Source of the DNA: Rhytidiadelphus loreus
Lineage: Eukaryota; Streptophyta; Bryopsida; Hypnales; Hylocomiaceae
Length of the DNA: 64,000 nt
Direction of reading: 5' to 3'
NCBI GenBank assembly: GCA_947034895.1
Contig: OX344765.1
Location: 21,023,001-21,087,000, forward strand
Both the position numbers and the translations under genes were made by a program. This document shows, piece by piece, positions 46,401-59,366 of this stretch. Below the pieces are notes generated by a model. It was not told the origin of the DNA. It did not search any database and worked only from the letters and a program-made list of their open reading frames with translations. How positions within the stretch are numbered: the first letter of the stretch is position 1; every line of letters starts with the position of its first letter.

Positions 46401-47702
46401 GCTCTGTAAGTAGTAGACGTCTGTTCCGTTAATACTGAACTTCTGGATTACTCGTCTTAGAGGGTATTGTTTCCATAACTTCTCACTGTCTTGGCAGGCA
46501 ACTCTTGGTTTGGTGGATGATAGTGGTGCTTCTGAGCCTGCATCTGATTTCCCTAATGAAGAGGTAGGTCATACACTTGAAGAAGCAGTCAATCTATATT
46601 CAAATGTGATCGTTTTGTAGCTCACAAATCCAGATTCATATGATCGCCATCGTTGTTCCCCTGCTGCTCTCCTACTCTTATATGTTGTATATTGGGAGGA
46701 ACGCTAACTCTTCTTCCTGTTTTTTGCAGGCAAGTGCCTCTAATCTTGAGATGGTTGATGATTCTGAATTCTATCAACAGCTACTAGTTGAATTCTTGGA
46801 GACCTCTAATCCAGGTGGACTTGGTGAGTTTAGCATCTGCATTCTTTGTCGTTGTTAGAGTATATTCTCCGAAAGATCAAGCTCAATATCTGTTGCGACT
46901 GAGATAAATATTTCCTGCATGTTCGTGAACCTTGCGTTCTGAGTTCCAGCTAGCATGAGAGTTGAAATCTTTGAAATCTCGCATAGAGCTGTCAATCTAT
47001 TCAGTGAAGTTTCGGTATGGTGGGTGTCACTGAGGTGGCGATTTGAAGCACTAGTTCTATGTATTTTGGGAATAAGTGGGAGTTATTTATCGATCGTATC
47101 GTGTTCTCTACGTGCAGGAGGGATCCAGCGAAGGCAACATACAAAGAAAAGGAAGGTTGTGGATCGTCGTGCATCTAAAGGAAGGAAGATCCGGTAATAT
47201 ATCAATTCTCTACACAGCATCCGCGCACTGTTACCTAATTTTTGCTTACCTCCTACTATTATCTGGTTTTCTTCTTGGTAGCTGGAGTCTTTGTTGCGCC
47301 TCTGAGTAGGGGGAGGGTTGAACAAACTAGAAGATCCATTGCTGGTGTGAGAACATAATGCTTTGTTTGAAGACCGTCTCTTTCCATGTTTCCATTGTGT
47401 CCTTCCTCTGAAGCATCGCAATTTAAGAGCAGCTGCCAAGTGACCATGGAATTAATTTACTTAATAGCCTATGCCTCAAGTGGCAGCTGGTGAATCTTAT
47501 TGCCGCATACACGTGGATGATATTCCCTGGGCTTCAGTGCTTGATAGGTCTATCATTTGATGATTCTTCTTTGCCTATATGCAGGTACAATGTTCTTGAG
47601 CCTTTGGTGAATTTCATGGCTCCTGAACCCATGGAACTGCCCCCAATGACATCTAAACTCTTCTCCAACTTATTTGGGCAACGGGCAACTCCTGTTTCAT
47701 GA
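43439..47702 (+). CDS. AATF: AATF/Che-1 (Bfr2) family ribosome biogenesis factor
   Basis: Fourteen exons: 43439-43557, 44045-44231, 44367-44425, 44786-44858, 44981-45055, 45234-45344, 45527-45581, 45718-45817, 46018-46120, 46210-46293, 46498-46563, 46730-46823, 47118-47193, 47585-47702 (exon 3 borders within one base). All are in phase; 439 residues. Family members act in the nucleolus in the small-subunit processome and in transcription. The N-terminus is acidic, with a run of eight Asp near residue 96. A helical Leu-zipper/AATF region includes LWDRALEMRISMQKL and DSLWNRMDAIYSR. The C-terminal TRAUB domain is clear: KKRKVVDRRASKGRKIRYNV then LEPLVNFMAPEP. Length is near that of plant relatives. 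The first methionine follows a leader with telo-boxes. Confidence 0.92.
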
Positions 47703-48656
47703 GATAGAATTCTATGAGAAAAGGATTCCTATTTATCATTGTGGGTAGGTCTTGCTTGCCCGGCAGTTTTAGTTGTTCGATCGCAAGTAGCCTGCACTGA
47801 GTTAGCTTTGTTAGACGGCCTGCTTAGATATTTTTCAGCCCATTTGTTAACCCTTACGCTTATAGTGCTGAAACATTCCAACCTTGGATCAGTCACAACC
47901 TTGATTAGAATGCATTGAAGAGCCGCTCAATGTTGTTGCACCTTCTGCACATTGTGTGTATTTTAGCGAATGTCAATGACTTGAATGTCAAAACACTGAT
48001 GTGACTTGTAGGCTCAACGCTCTCTAATTGCACTCTAGTTACAAATCCCTTGCATTCCCGAGAATCTTGCACATCTGATTGGACAACTTGCATGCCAGGG
48101 CGTGGAACACATCAGAGTGCGTTTTCAAGCCCATTAGGCAGTGTGATGTTGAGCATACTGTATATCAATCAGCAGTCATTACACTTCAATCCGTCACATT
48201 ACAATAAGCCAAAATTGCATTTGATCTCAAGTCATGAATCCGAACACAATGAACACAAATTTCCCGTGACCATTTTGGTACTGTTCAAGTCTCCCGTACC
48301 TACAATCTCTTGTAGCTCTACCTATTCAAAATTTGTTGAGCTGAGGTTTCTACTTCTGCTTCTAGTAGGGCTTGACAGAGTTCGTGAAGTCAGCCCCATA
48401 ACGTTCTAAATGTGGGATTTTGAGTCCCAAAATCTCATACTGAAATACTACCGGTTGGCCCCTCGGAGAGGTTTGAAAGAGCATTTCCCAAATTGACTCC
48501 ATTTGTGGAGTATATACCTCCGAAACCCCTCCCATGAAGTACTTCCATTATATGAGTACAAGTCTTAAGACACCCCTGTTAGGAATTCTAATAGCCTCTC
48601 CTACGAATTAATTCAAATCTCGGAGCAGAGGCCTTGAACTGTGACTTCCCCTACTA
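47703..48656. other. Convergent 3' intergenic region
   Basis: AATF (plus) and the NPF gene (minus) converge here, so both 3' UTRs fall in this kilobase. No other gene seen. Confidence 0.5.
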
Positions 48657-51600
48657 CTATGAATGACTAGTTTCTACATTTTGTGACGAAACCGACCTGA
48701 CATGCGCAGACTTATAAGTGTACCCCTGCGCACACCACACAAAAACCAGGGTATTAACCAAACTCAGAATGGCCAGAAGCCAGTAGAAGTAATCCATGTG
48801 ACTGCGGTTGAGGTTGTTCCCAATCCAACCGCCGTTGGAGTCGTACGTGATTTCCGTCACAATCGACACCAAGAGACTACTCACAAAGCTGCCCACCGCC
48901 ACGGTACTGAGGTACAAGGCATTGCCCAAGCTGCGCATGGAGTCCGGCGCCTGGTCCAGGAAAAACTCCATCTGGCCGACACTGATGAACACTTCACAAA
49001 TGCCTGTCAACACGTACTGCGGCAGCAACCAGAAGATGGACATGGACACTTGGCCTGAGTCCAAAACGCCATCCTCATTCGCAACTCGCAAACGCCACAT
49101 CTCCACCCCTGCAGCCACTGCAATGGACAAGCTGGAGAGGATCTGCCCCACCCCTATGCGTTGCAGTAACGTCAACCCTCTGATATCCCCTGTGATACCG
49201 CGCACAAAGGGCACGAAATACTTGTCATACAGAGGCAGGAAAATGCAAATGGTGGCCGTGATGAAGAGCGGCATGGACGCGGCAGGAATCTCGAAGTTGG
49301 GGCCAATGTGACGGTCCATGGTGGTGCCTTGATTCAGGAACAAGGTGCCCACTTGCGCAAATACGGCCGAGAACATGAGATTGGTCCACCAGATAGGCAG
49401 CATTCGCACCAGGAGCTTCACTTCCTCCACTTGCGTCACGGTGCAAAGCTCCCATGGGCTCGGACTGCTGCTGCTTCCTTCCCCTTTGCTCATGCTTCCT
49501 GGCTCGGCAGGTCGCACAGCTGCCTTGTCGAGGAACCTGTGAGATAGGTAAGTGTTAAATCAGAAATCTGCATTAGCAACCAAGATTGGGTTCTGTGACA
49601 TAGGCATTCATAAGTACACTTGAGAAGCAAGAGGGTTTTTAGACAGGTTCAGGAATTTTTGACCATCACACAAGAACTCTTCCTCATAATTCATGGGGAA
49701 TTCTCCTCATGGTCACAATGATTATACAAGGGTTCCCTATGAATCGTGGCAAGCGCTCTCCATGTGTCGGGGAGACGATCATACGAAGATCTCCCTATAA
49801 TTCAGGAAGAAGATTATTTTTATGAAGTTGACTAAAAGTCCCTGAAATAGTCTACTTTTACTGAAAACATTGACAGCATCTTCGTTCTGATATAGTTTAA
49901 TTTCAAGAATAAGAAGTGCTCTGCAAAGCATCATATCCAACTGCAAGGGTACGATCGATGGAAAAAGAGATATAACTCGGGTTCACTGTTCCGTTACTCC
50001 ACAGCTCGGATATATGGAAACATTACAACATTGAAATCGACACTGGCAGTGAAGGTTACTACACTCAAACTTCTTTATCGTGCCCTCCTCTAAAATGACA
50101 TTCTAGAATAACCAGCACACTAGCCACACCATCATTCACATGACCTTAGCGCAATTTCACACGTTCAAACTATGTCGGGATCCCAGGTGGTAAGATTAAA
50201 GAAGTTGGAGTGCAATTGTGACATAGGCATGGGGTTGCCAGAAAATCATCATATCCCAGCAATCAACTGCAAAGAACAAAAACACGGATGGAAAAAGAGA
50301 CGCATGACGAAGCTTTGCAGTTGATCGTTACCTAGAATGCATGGAAGAGTAGTACTGTTGAGACATGCGCAGACACTGAGAGAAGGTAGTGCGCGTTGAT
50401 TGATGGGGATCAAGCCGACGATGACGACGCTCTTGAAGATTCAAACTGAAAGCAATCCACCCCCCCAAAAGAATGAGTTCAGAAAGGACCATGACAAAGT
50501 GCACCAACCAAAGACTTACTGCAAGCTGGAGGTATGGGGAAGTCTCCTCCAGAAAGCAGAGGAGGCCTCCTTCTCCTCCACTTCATACAACAAACCAGAG
50601 TTCGAAGGGACGGCAGTGTTCCATTTCCTCACCGCCGAACACACCACCTGCGCCACGCGTGTCAAGGGGCTCCCCGAAGGAATCTGGTGTCGGTAGATGG
50701 GTGTCCCCAGCAAGTACGCCAAGGTAGCTAACCCGGTGATGGCCGTGGGCACGCCATAGCCCCACGCCCACCCTACATTGTCTTGCACGTACACCAGAAT
50801 GCTCACCGACAGCATGGTGCCGAAGCTGATGCTCACGAACCACCAGTTGGGGAACGACATCTTGCGCCGCGCCTCCTGCGCATCGTTGTGGTCGAACTGG
50901 TCGCCCGCGAACGCCGTGACGCAAGACTTGATCCCGCCCGCGCCCAACGCCATCAGGTAGAGCGAGAAGTAGAAGAAGCAGATCTGCGTAGTGGAGGCTT
51001 TCAGGCAGGGAGAGAGGAGCGTGGTGTCGCAGACGGGAGGTTTTAGCGACGGGAGCGACACTGACATGGTCACACAGACCAGGGACTGCAATGCAAGCCA
51101 AGCCAAGCCACAAATTAGGGTTAGGGTTTCACAGGAGTCGCTGGAATCAACGCCTGCAACTTCCATCTTCTTCGGACAAAACTTGCCTTGTGGTGCATTT
51201 GCATTCTTCATCGATGTGGAAATTGTCCCTCAGCTGGCTAATGATTTTAACGTTGGAAACTGAACTTCCTGTTTGGTGATGGGATACTTATCTTACTACC
51301 AACGATGACAACTCTGCTGCCCTTGAATTGAAAAAATTGAGAGAAGATAGGGTTTCAAAGTATCCACTACTATTGCCCCCCTTCTACTGATCTTCCCATT
51401 CCAACTGTGCGAGCACTCTAAACCCACGCTGAAGGATTCGCGACGTACCAAGAAATAGCAGCACGAGAATCCCGTGATGGTCCAGTACCGTCCCATGAAC
51501 GCATCCGCCACGAACGCGCCCAGCAGCGGCGTCATGAACGTGGTGCCGCCCCAGTTGTTCACATTCTTCGCCGAAGTTGACACATCTTCATGCAGCACCG

Positions 51601-51850
51601 TGGTGAGGTAGATGACCAGGTTGGAGGAAATGGCGTAAAAGGCCACTCTCTCGCACACTTCACAGCCGAAGATGAGGCAGCACGCTCGCCAGTTGCCAGA
51701 TTGCGACTTCACGCACGGGGTGCCGCGAATGTCCACCGCTCCGTCACTCACTCTAGCCAAGTCCTCCGCCTTCACCGTCCCCTCGTAATTGCCCTTTGCT
51801 CCTTGTGAGGGCTGCTCGGGATTCGGGGCATTCGAGTCCTCCAGGAGCAT
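48657..51850 (-). CDS. NPF (NRT1/PTR) family proton-coupled transporter
   Basis: Three exons, 51850-51449, 51085-50520 and 49536-48657, join in phase to 615 residues, the usual NPF length. The family moves nitrate, peptides, hormones or other small solutes with protons across plasma or vacuolar membranes; the substrate cannot be read from sequence. The first transmembrane helix carries the proton-coupling ExxER motif (CEVCERVAFY). The PTR2 signature follows in exon 2 (FYFSLYLMALGAGGIKSCVTAFAGDQFD region). The central loop reads LPHTSSLQ-FLDKAAVRP across the second intron, matching the conserved HTxxxxxLDKAA. About twelve hydrophobic helices are seen. The second intron is about 980 bp. An AG just before the start suggests an upstream 5' UTR intron or a few more N-terminal residues. 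Confidence 0.92.
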
Positions 51851-53127
51851 CTCCCTGTCAGGTTACAGAAAATCCTATGATGCATGATCGAAACAGAGCT
51901 CCTCATAACTGCCCTTAAACCCTAATTAAAACGAAGAGTTCAATCGATCATATTGCGGAAGTTGTGATCCAGATGGAGCAAATCTTATATCACCAGGAAC
52001 ATTGCATGTGTAGGTCAAAGAATAAACAAAATTCGACAAAAAGAAAATCCTTATATGACCTACTCAAAACTGCTCAACCTAATGAACGTGAGACCTAATT
52101 TCGACTTCTTGATCGATTATGGGTTTGCATACAACTGAACTGAAATTGCTGATCCCGAAATGGAGTTGTGGTTGTTGTGCTTACAATTTTAGGTCTTGCA
52201 CTGGCTCGGGCATCATTGCTGAACTCCTGGGAGCTGTCTGCCGGGTGGCAGACGGTTCAATTTATCACGTCTTTCGAAATTTTCTTCTTCTGCAAGAGGT
52301 TTGGTGTCGGTCATAAAATTCGAGAGCAGCTAGTTCGTGCACAGACACCGAAGAATTGATACCATCACCAGCAAGTGCGTTGTGCGGGAGCCACATGGGG
52401 CGGCACTGCTTGCTTACATTTCGAATCCTGAACACGACATATTGTTTAGGATCAAATTGTAATGATCCTAAACATTCTCAGATCAAATTGTCTCGATTAA
52501 AACAACTTCCAAATCTTATTATCTGCAATCCTTACAGCAACACAGCCTAAATATCGAGATTGGTTCGCAAACGCATCCAATTGATGATCGATCGACACTG
52601 TCTAGAAAGTCTGTTTCATGAACACTGCGGAGAATAAAACAATCGATAATTCTACAGTGAAGTGGTGGTGCAGGTACAGGAATGCATGTAGGCTGCGTTA
52701 TTACTCTCAGTATCGATCTCCGAGTTCGCTTGGAGAATTGATGCCAATGGCGATGGACAGAGATTGAATTGAAGATTTGCAAATGATCGTAGAACGGAGA
52801 ATGTGCGCGACGCTTGCCCACCCGGATGCTCCCATGGACCTTCCCCTTGACGACTTTACACAAATTTAGCCGTTTAAGTAAAGACACATAGAGGCACACC
52901 CTTTCATTCTCGTATAACTTAGGTTTCTTTAATTGCATCAGTCCCTTCACAACTTAGAAATCAGGAGAGTAGACACAAAGCAAGTTGAACTTCCATGTAT
53001 CATGTTTGAAAACTTGACGCTTTGTGATTACATAGTTACTCAATTTTCAATTTCACACTTCTAACAGTGGCAACTCATCTTCCTCTCAAATTTTGAAAAT
53101 TGAGAGAGAAAGTTTTCAAGTATTGGT
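51851..53127. other. NPF upstream region, non-coding
   Basis: Contains the promoter and probable 5' UTR of the NPF gene. Short open frames here have no recognisable domain. Confidence 0.5.
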
Positions 53128-53233
53128 TACCCAATTCTTTATCTCCTATTGGTCCATCCACTTCAAAGTTGGAAGCAATGAACATTTGCCAACTTTGAAA
53201 TGGATGGACTAATAGGAGATAAAGAGTTCGGTA
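53128..53233. repeat. Short hairpin (about 47-bp arms)
   Basis: Left arm (CTTTATCTCCTATTGGTCCA... through TTCAAAGTTGG) is mirrored by the right arm (CCAACTTTGAAATGGATGGA... through GGAGATAAAG), with a loop of about 10 bp. Either a small MITE or a hairpin RNA source. Sequence alone does not decide. Confidence 0.75.
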
Positions 53234-53682
53234 AACTAGTGAACATTTGCCTTCTAAACTACATTCCACTAACAAATGAAAAAGACATTGTCTAGAGTTT
53301 ACAATTATCTAGCCTTCAATAACACGTACCACATTCAAGATTCTCTTACTACTTATGATTTTGAGCACATCAATTGGACATTTGATCAAAAGACAGATGA
53401 ATGACATCAAAGGAGTAAACTGACATGATGAATGAGGTAAAGTTCACTTGTCAACTCTATTGAATTATACGATCTTTTTACTTATCAAAATATGATGAGA
53501 TTACAAGAATATGGTCAACCAAGGATGACCCCAAAAATGACAAAATAAGGAAAATCCAAGCATTTATCTTTAAATCAAGACAATTGCAGGACTCTTCAAA
53601 AAATTTGATCTTCCAAAGATAGCAAAGCTTCGATTTTCAGTTGAAATATATTAAACTATACAGTACGTATTGTAATGTAGTA

Positions 53683-54303
53683 CTCCCTCCGTCCCAAAAT
53701 GATCTTCCTGTTAGACAAAATGTTCTAGATTAAGCTTAAAAATTATAATTTTTAAAATCCGTTTTGATACGTGAGTAAATTTGGTACTCTCTTATTATCC
53801 TAATTTTTTTAGTTTTAGATTAGTTTTTGACATGTAATTATCGCTCACTAAAAAGTGGAATTTTTGGGGTTTGGAAATGGAGTACCATTGGCCATTGATT
53901 AAGCCATCATTGTGAATTTTTTACATGCCTTAATGAAGAAGGGCATAAATATTTAAATTTTGTGGAATTAGTATGTTTAAATTAATTGGGGCATTGTCAG
54001 TGATGCATGGCTAAATATATGGGGCCTTCTCATAAATTCATGCTTGGATTAGGTGGATTCTGACCCCTCCGAGGAAGGGGTCCAGATTATAGGTTCTGAT
54101 TGGAAGGTGATGGGGCAAGATTGGAAGGTAGATAAGATTTGAGTCTTAAAATAAATGATGTAAGGTATTTTGGCCAACCTTTGTAAGTACAATAGAATTG
54201 TAAGGCTTTCATATTTAGACCCTTGTTTCCACGTCATACTATGAAGATTTTTTTGAGACAAAAAATTAAGGCCAATAAGAAGATCATTTTGGAACGGGGG
54301 AAG
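53683..54303. mobile_element. Stowaway-like MITE (Tc1/mariner)
   Basis: The left end CTCCCTCCGTCCCAAAATGA is the classic Stowaway-type terminus. The right end reads TCATTTTGGAACGGGGGAAG, its inverse with a few changes. TA dinucleotides flank both ends (53681-53682, 54304-54305). At 621 bp it is longer than most Stowaways. No transposase. Confidence 0.85.
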
Positions 54304-54429
54304 TATTATGTATGAATTGTAGCAACTTATTGATTTTGATGCAACATCCATCAAGCATGTTGAATTGAAACTATAGCCTTTGTTGGAGCTTAGTAGCCCC
54401 ACCTTTTACACACCTTGTGCTCACACTTG

Positions 54430-54960
54430 GATTTGTCTTTGCCACAAACCGTGCCATAGTTTCTAGAGTCAGACTTATAATTCTATGTGCTTTTACACAC
54501 ACACGCAACAAGTTTTTCCACTTCCACACAGACAATTGCATTTCCAACAATTCTTATAATCCATCAAGAAGCTTTTAGGATCCACATACATTCTAGCGCA
54601 ACATGTCTTTCCATTGCCACACTTGATGTTGCATTACAAGCTAGCGGTGGAGACACACATCTTGATGCAACACATTTTCCAGTAACCGCACTTGTTGCAT
54701 TTACCGCAGTTATTGTTTTCACTCAAGACACATGTGCCACAATGCAACAAAGCTTGATGTTGAAGTTACAATTGTCGCACTGGCCACAATTTTGTTGGTC
54801 ATGGACAAATGAGTGGGCTTTGGCATTGGCTATTGTAGCATATCAGGGTCTTGCCATAGTAGGTTTTGCCTATCACGACCCTCATTTTGAAGCATGCCCG
54901 TGCCACCTTGGTAAGCAAGGGGGACATTGGAGGTGACTTCCCAAGCCCTTACAAGAGCTG
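54430..54960 (-). pseudogene. Possible Cys-rich coding relic
   Basis: The minus strand contains repeated Cys-rich pieces separated by stops or frame changes: NCGQCDNCNFNIKLCC, NCGKCNKCGYWKMCC, CNIKCGNGKTCC and NCWKCNCLCGSGKTCCVC. The CxxCxxC spacing repeated about four times over 300 bp resembles metal-binding or knottin-like repeats. I cannot assign a family. A plus-strand frame of 149 residues also spans it, but its composition looks like a shadow. Low confidence that this was ever a gene. Confidence 0.3.
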
Positions 54961-56400
54961 AGGTGAGAGGATTGGGAGTTTTGAACAATCAGAGTGTTGT
55001 AACACTCTTCTTAGGATGAATTGGATGATGTGTAGCACATGCTTGGAAAGCTTGTGAGAAGACACATTCATAGGTCCAAGGAACCCGAGGATCCAAGTTG
55101 GAAGTCAAAAGTTGGCAATGTCCCGATCAAGTCTGTAAAAGGATTTTTAATTTCTTCTTTAAAAATAAATCCTAAGAAAGGATTCGAACACTAGGAGGTA
55201 AACTATTCCAATAGGATTGTAAAATTTATTCCACGGCATTGCCAATTGCAAGATTCCGATTGTAAGACTTATTCATATTATATATCAACAACCAATCGGT
55301 TTAGAACCACTTATCAAATCAATTGGCCATAGTTTTCCAGCTTTTCCGATCGGTTATTTCTCCAATAACTTCCCAGCTTTACTCCGCATTCCCGATTGTC
55401 TGCTTTTCAACACACTAATAATAAGCACACAGTCTTTCTCCAATCGGTCTTCAACTCCACAGGTTCAATCTCTTAATTTACCAATCAGCTTTTCTCACAA
55501 TTATTCACAACGCACAATTTTTTAATTTCCAAATTTATTTCCTATTGATATTTCTAGTTCTTAGCCTCAGATATAGCTTTTAGAAATTATTCACAATATC
55601 TCCCAATCGGTTAATGACTATGATTATCCTCAATTACGCGAGCTCACAATCAATTTTTCATTAAAATACATTCGTTAAATTATTACATTTTAAACATTCT
55701 TATTAATTTTCTTTCCAATCGTTTATACTTATTCAATCTCTCAAATTATTTCAATCTATCACAATTGTTCAATTATGCCAATTTCTCACTCCATCCTATC
55801 CTTCAAACTTTCCAATCAGTTTTCCTATTGGTAATGTATACGATCCACAGTGATTCCAATTATCCCAATCGGTAAACTATTTAACACATACAGTCAGTTT
55901 AGACCCAATTGACCATATTCATCACATAACACACAAAATCACACAACTTCCAATTGGTCACACACACATCCAGACACACATAATTCTCCAATCAACATAA
56001 ACACAAAAACTTCACCAATTACACAGATTCACAATTTGGCAAAACAATTCATCTCATTACTCATAAACACAAACACAAACACAAAATTGTTTTTACTTCC
56101 AATCGCAGGAAGGAGCGCTTTTTTTCTCTCTGAAGTCAACTGAAAACACAATCGGTGAAAACTAACTACATACCGGCTAGAGGCCAACCAAACATAACCG
56201 CCAATCGGAGCAATCAGAAACTGCCCCTCCAAATCACCATCGGTTCACTATCGGTAATAAAAGGATATACAGCCCGTATAAACTTTGAAACTATACTTCC
56301 TATTGGTAAAACTACAGATTAAACATGAAAAACTACCAATAGTCAAAAACTAAAAATACACTACAATCCACAAAGTCCAAAGAGGGTGGGTTGTGGGAGC
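54961..56400. repeat. Region with dispersed CCAATCGGT motifs
   Basis: From about 55280 to 56345 the 8-9-mer CCAATCGGT and near variants (CCGATCGGT, CCAATTGGT, CTATCGGTA, CCTATTGGT) recur roughly twenty times, on both strands, with no fixed period. The background is AT-rich and non-coding. Confidence 0.6.
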
Positions 56401-59366
56401 CAAGATTTGGAAAATTCCTTTGAGCCAAATAGGGCATGATACATGTCGTTGGAAAGCTAAGGAGACAAGATTTTTAGAATGTTAAGGCTTATGAAGAGAT
56501 CAATTGTTTGCTAAGAGTTACAGGCATCGGAGTTTCAAAGAACTACTCTCCTAGGGGATCTGAGTCTTTGGAGGGTCATAACTTACTTAATACTTGTTGG
56601 AATTGAGAAAATGAATATTCCACAGTGATCTACAAAAAGAGAAAATTACGAAAATGGATTCACACTTTGGATTTGGATTTTGGAGCTAAAATTTATCCCA
56701 ATGGGAAGATCAGGAGTCTTTTGAGGTTTAGTTTTGGGGAGACAACTTGGAAACGGGTGGTCTACCAAGTGGAGGTGTCTTGGGTGTTCCAAGAGATCTT
56801 TAGGATGGAGGAGGCTGCCAAATTCTGCAGAGAGTAGTATGAAGAGGGGTGGTCTCCCTCCTTACTCTCGAATGGTGCCATGGTGAGCCAAAGTGGTGAG
56901 GTTGGTGTTGGAGCCTCACCACCACTTGTGTGTTATTAAAAAATGCTTGTGCACTCCTTGATACCAGTTGAATGTGTCCCACTCCACAATAGGCCATGGT
57001 GTAAGTCTTGATTGGTGAGTCTTGGTGAGTGAGTCCCAAAGTGAGTTTCAAAATAAAGTGAATTGGACCTAATGGGGAGTTGGGTACCATTCAAAGGTGG
57101 TTAGCACTCGTGGGGAGTAGTGTTGCCCCCGAGTGCTTGACATCATTGGAAGTTCCACCCCATGTCATCACCCCGAGTGTCTTGTAGGAGTTGAATGTTG
57201 AAAGTGAATAGTTGGAAGTCATGGAGGAATGGAACCCCCCATGACTAGAATTGGAATCTAATGGTGCATGTGCATGGCAAGTGCAGTGTTAAGAGATCAT
57301 GATCCTTAGTGCTACTAGGAGTTAAGTGCTACAAGAAGCACTTAAAGGTGAACTTAAAGTGGTAAGTGTTACTAAAGAGTTGTAGATGTTGAAGTTCTTG
57401 TTGTCAGATTTGAAGGTAGAAGTGTTATACGCATTTGCAATAAGTTTGGAAGTTGGAGCACTTGTAGCCACATTTACCACAATTCTTGAGGTGCTCAAGA
57501 AAATGGAGGGAAGTTAGCATTTGCCGCTATAGCAAGTGGTGGATCTTGGGCAATAGTAGCTTTAGTTATCGTAGTTGTTGTGGGTAGTGAAGTAGCTCAA
57601 AGATGAGACTTTATTGTACTTTCCTCTAGACTAGCAACAATTGTTTTTTGATGTACCCAATGAACAAGTTTGCTTGCTTTGGTAGTTGCACAAATTAAAC
57701 TCCACATTCGCTCTTGTAGTCTGTTGTACTTGCAACAACCAATGCTTTAGAATTAACACATGAATTGAATATCAATAATGCAGAACAATCTCAAGGAATA
57801 ATCGATATTGAATTCATCCAATTCATGTTTAACACCAATTTCACAAAATTGACTCTATTAGTCGTAAAGTGAATTGCATTTCCACAAAGTTTGAAACTCA
57901 ATAATTAATCATCCGATACTAGCAAATCTGAAGTGCACTTATGAATCCAATTGCACCCTACTTCATACTTACATAGTTTTCTTCTAGTGAATGCTTGTGA
58001 ACAAACAAACTAGATTCATTCAAACATACAATACAAACAATGATAGTACTTGCAAGGATGGCAACAAGAAAGATAGTGCTTACGAACAAGAATAGAAGTG
58101 GTTACAAGTAAACATTGTGAATGACCAGCCATGATACAAACTCAAACTTCACACTCAAAATTTAAAGCTCATGCAACTATGGTTTCTCACGTGGTTTCTA
58201 CAAAAAGAAAAATAACAAAAAGCCAAATTTAAGGATACACGTTGGAATCTTGTTTCCATCATGTCTCCATTCTCCAACATACATATTGTAATTATATAAT
58301 GAAGCATTGAGGTTGGTCTTAAACCATTTTTATTGCAGTTCTTGCGTCTTCATATACAACTTAAATAACGACTTTTACAATAAGGTGTGGAAATTCTATT
58401 TATCATCTAATTCTTTTCTTTCAACTTATTTCTTTCTACTTCCCCCTCTCGACTTTTTCCAAATCATACTCTATTTTCCCCCTCTATTTTTGGAAATATA
58501 AGCCTCATAAGTGCTAACTAAGTATATACTTAAGACCCTTAAAACTTCATTTGGTCAACTATACATATTATAATCAACAATCTTTGTATAATACATAGTC
58601 AAATCTCTATAAGGGGGTCAAATTAGTCTTCTAACTATGCTTAAAGCTTTGAATTGCAACTTGGAACCTATACTTCTACTTCAAATACTAAAACTCTCAA
58701 TACAAATCGCACTCCTCACTTGTTCTTGCTCCATGGCCAATTGGCTACTCAGGTATGGATTTTTCTCACTTTTTCTCTTCCCTGGATTAGATTCTTCTCG
58801 AGCTTCAAGTGTTTTTTCTAAATTCTACGACCTTCAATCTACATTTTTAGTTTAAATGCATTAGATTTCACTTTGTATCAATTAATCTAAATAGTTCTCA
58901 ATTTGTATTAGCCATCACAATCAATTAGCATAATCAATCAACTTCATGGCAAATCCAAATAGTAGGTTACGACAAGTTTGCTTTTTAGCCTAGGTTCTCA
59001 AGCTTGGTTCCACCTTGGTGCTCCAATTCATCCGCAGGCTTTTATTCCTCTCTAATTTCCCTCTAAATCCTCAAATTTATTTAATTGTCTCCTATTGTTA
59101 ACTACTTTATTTTTCTCTACTTTCCTTCTAAATCCTATGAAAATTTTAAATATATTAATTAAATATAAACATGTGCTACCTCAAATTATTGGACATTAGT
59201 TTTGTAAGACACACATCATACAACATAATTTTTTAATAGGCATTAAACAAAGTCATGCTTGAATTCCAAAGAATGGCCTTTAGGGCTAAAATACAAAAGA
59301 CCCATCTTAAATTATCCACCTTCCTTCGGTTCCCCCCAAAGAAAAAAATGAAACTATAAAAAAAAT
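56401..59366. other. Non-coding, decayed repeats
   Basis: No gene that I can support in about 3 kb. A weak resemblance exists between 57470-57560 and 54640-54720 (ACATTTACCACA / GCATTTACCGCA). Long C+T-rich text at 58300-58860 has only short open frames. Confidence 0.4.

Noticed and set aside
47848..47862. Further TTAA element end (TTAACCCTTACGC)
   Set aside because: No matching inverted end with TTAA was found within several kilobases.
48702..49547. Plus-strand open frames over the NPF exon
   Set aside because: They overlap a clear NPF exon on the minus strand and have no domain logic; they are shadow frames.
54487..54936. 149-residue plus-strand frame
   Set aside because: Low-complexity Thr/Ala/His-rich text arising from repeats; no domain, start context or splice support.
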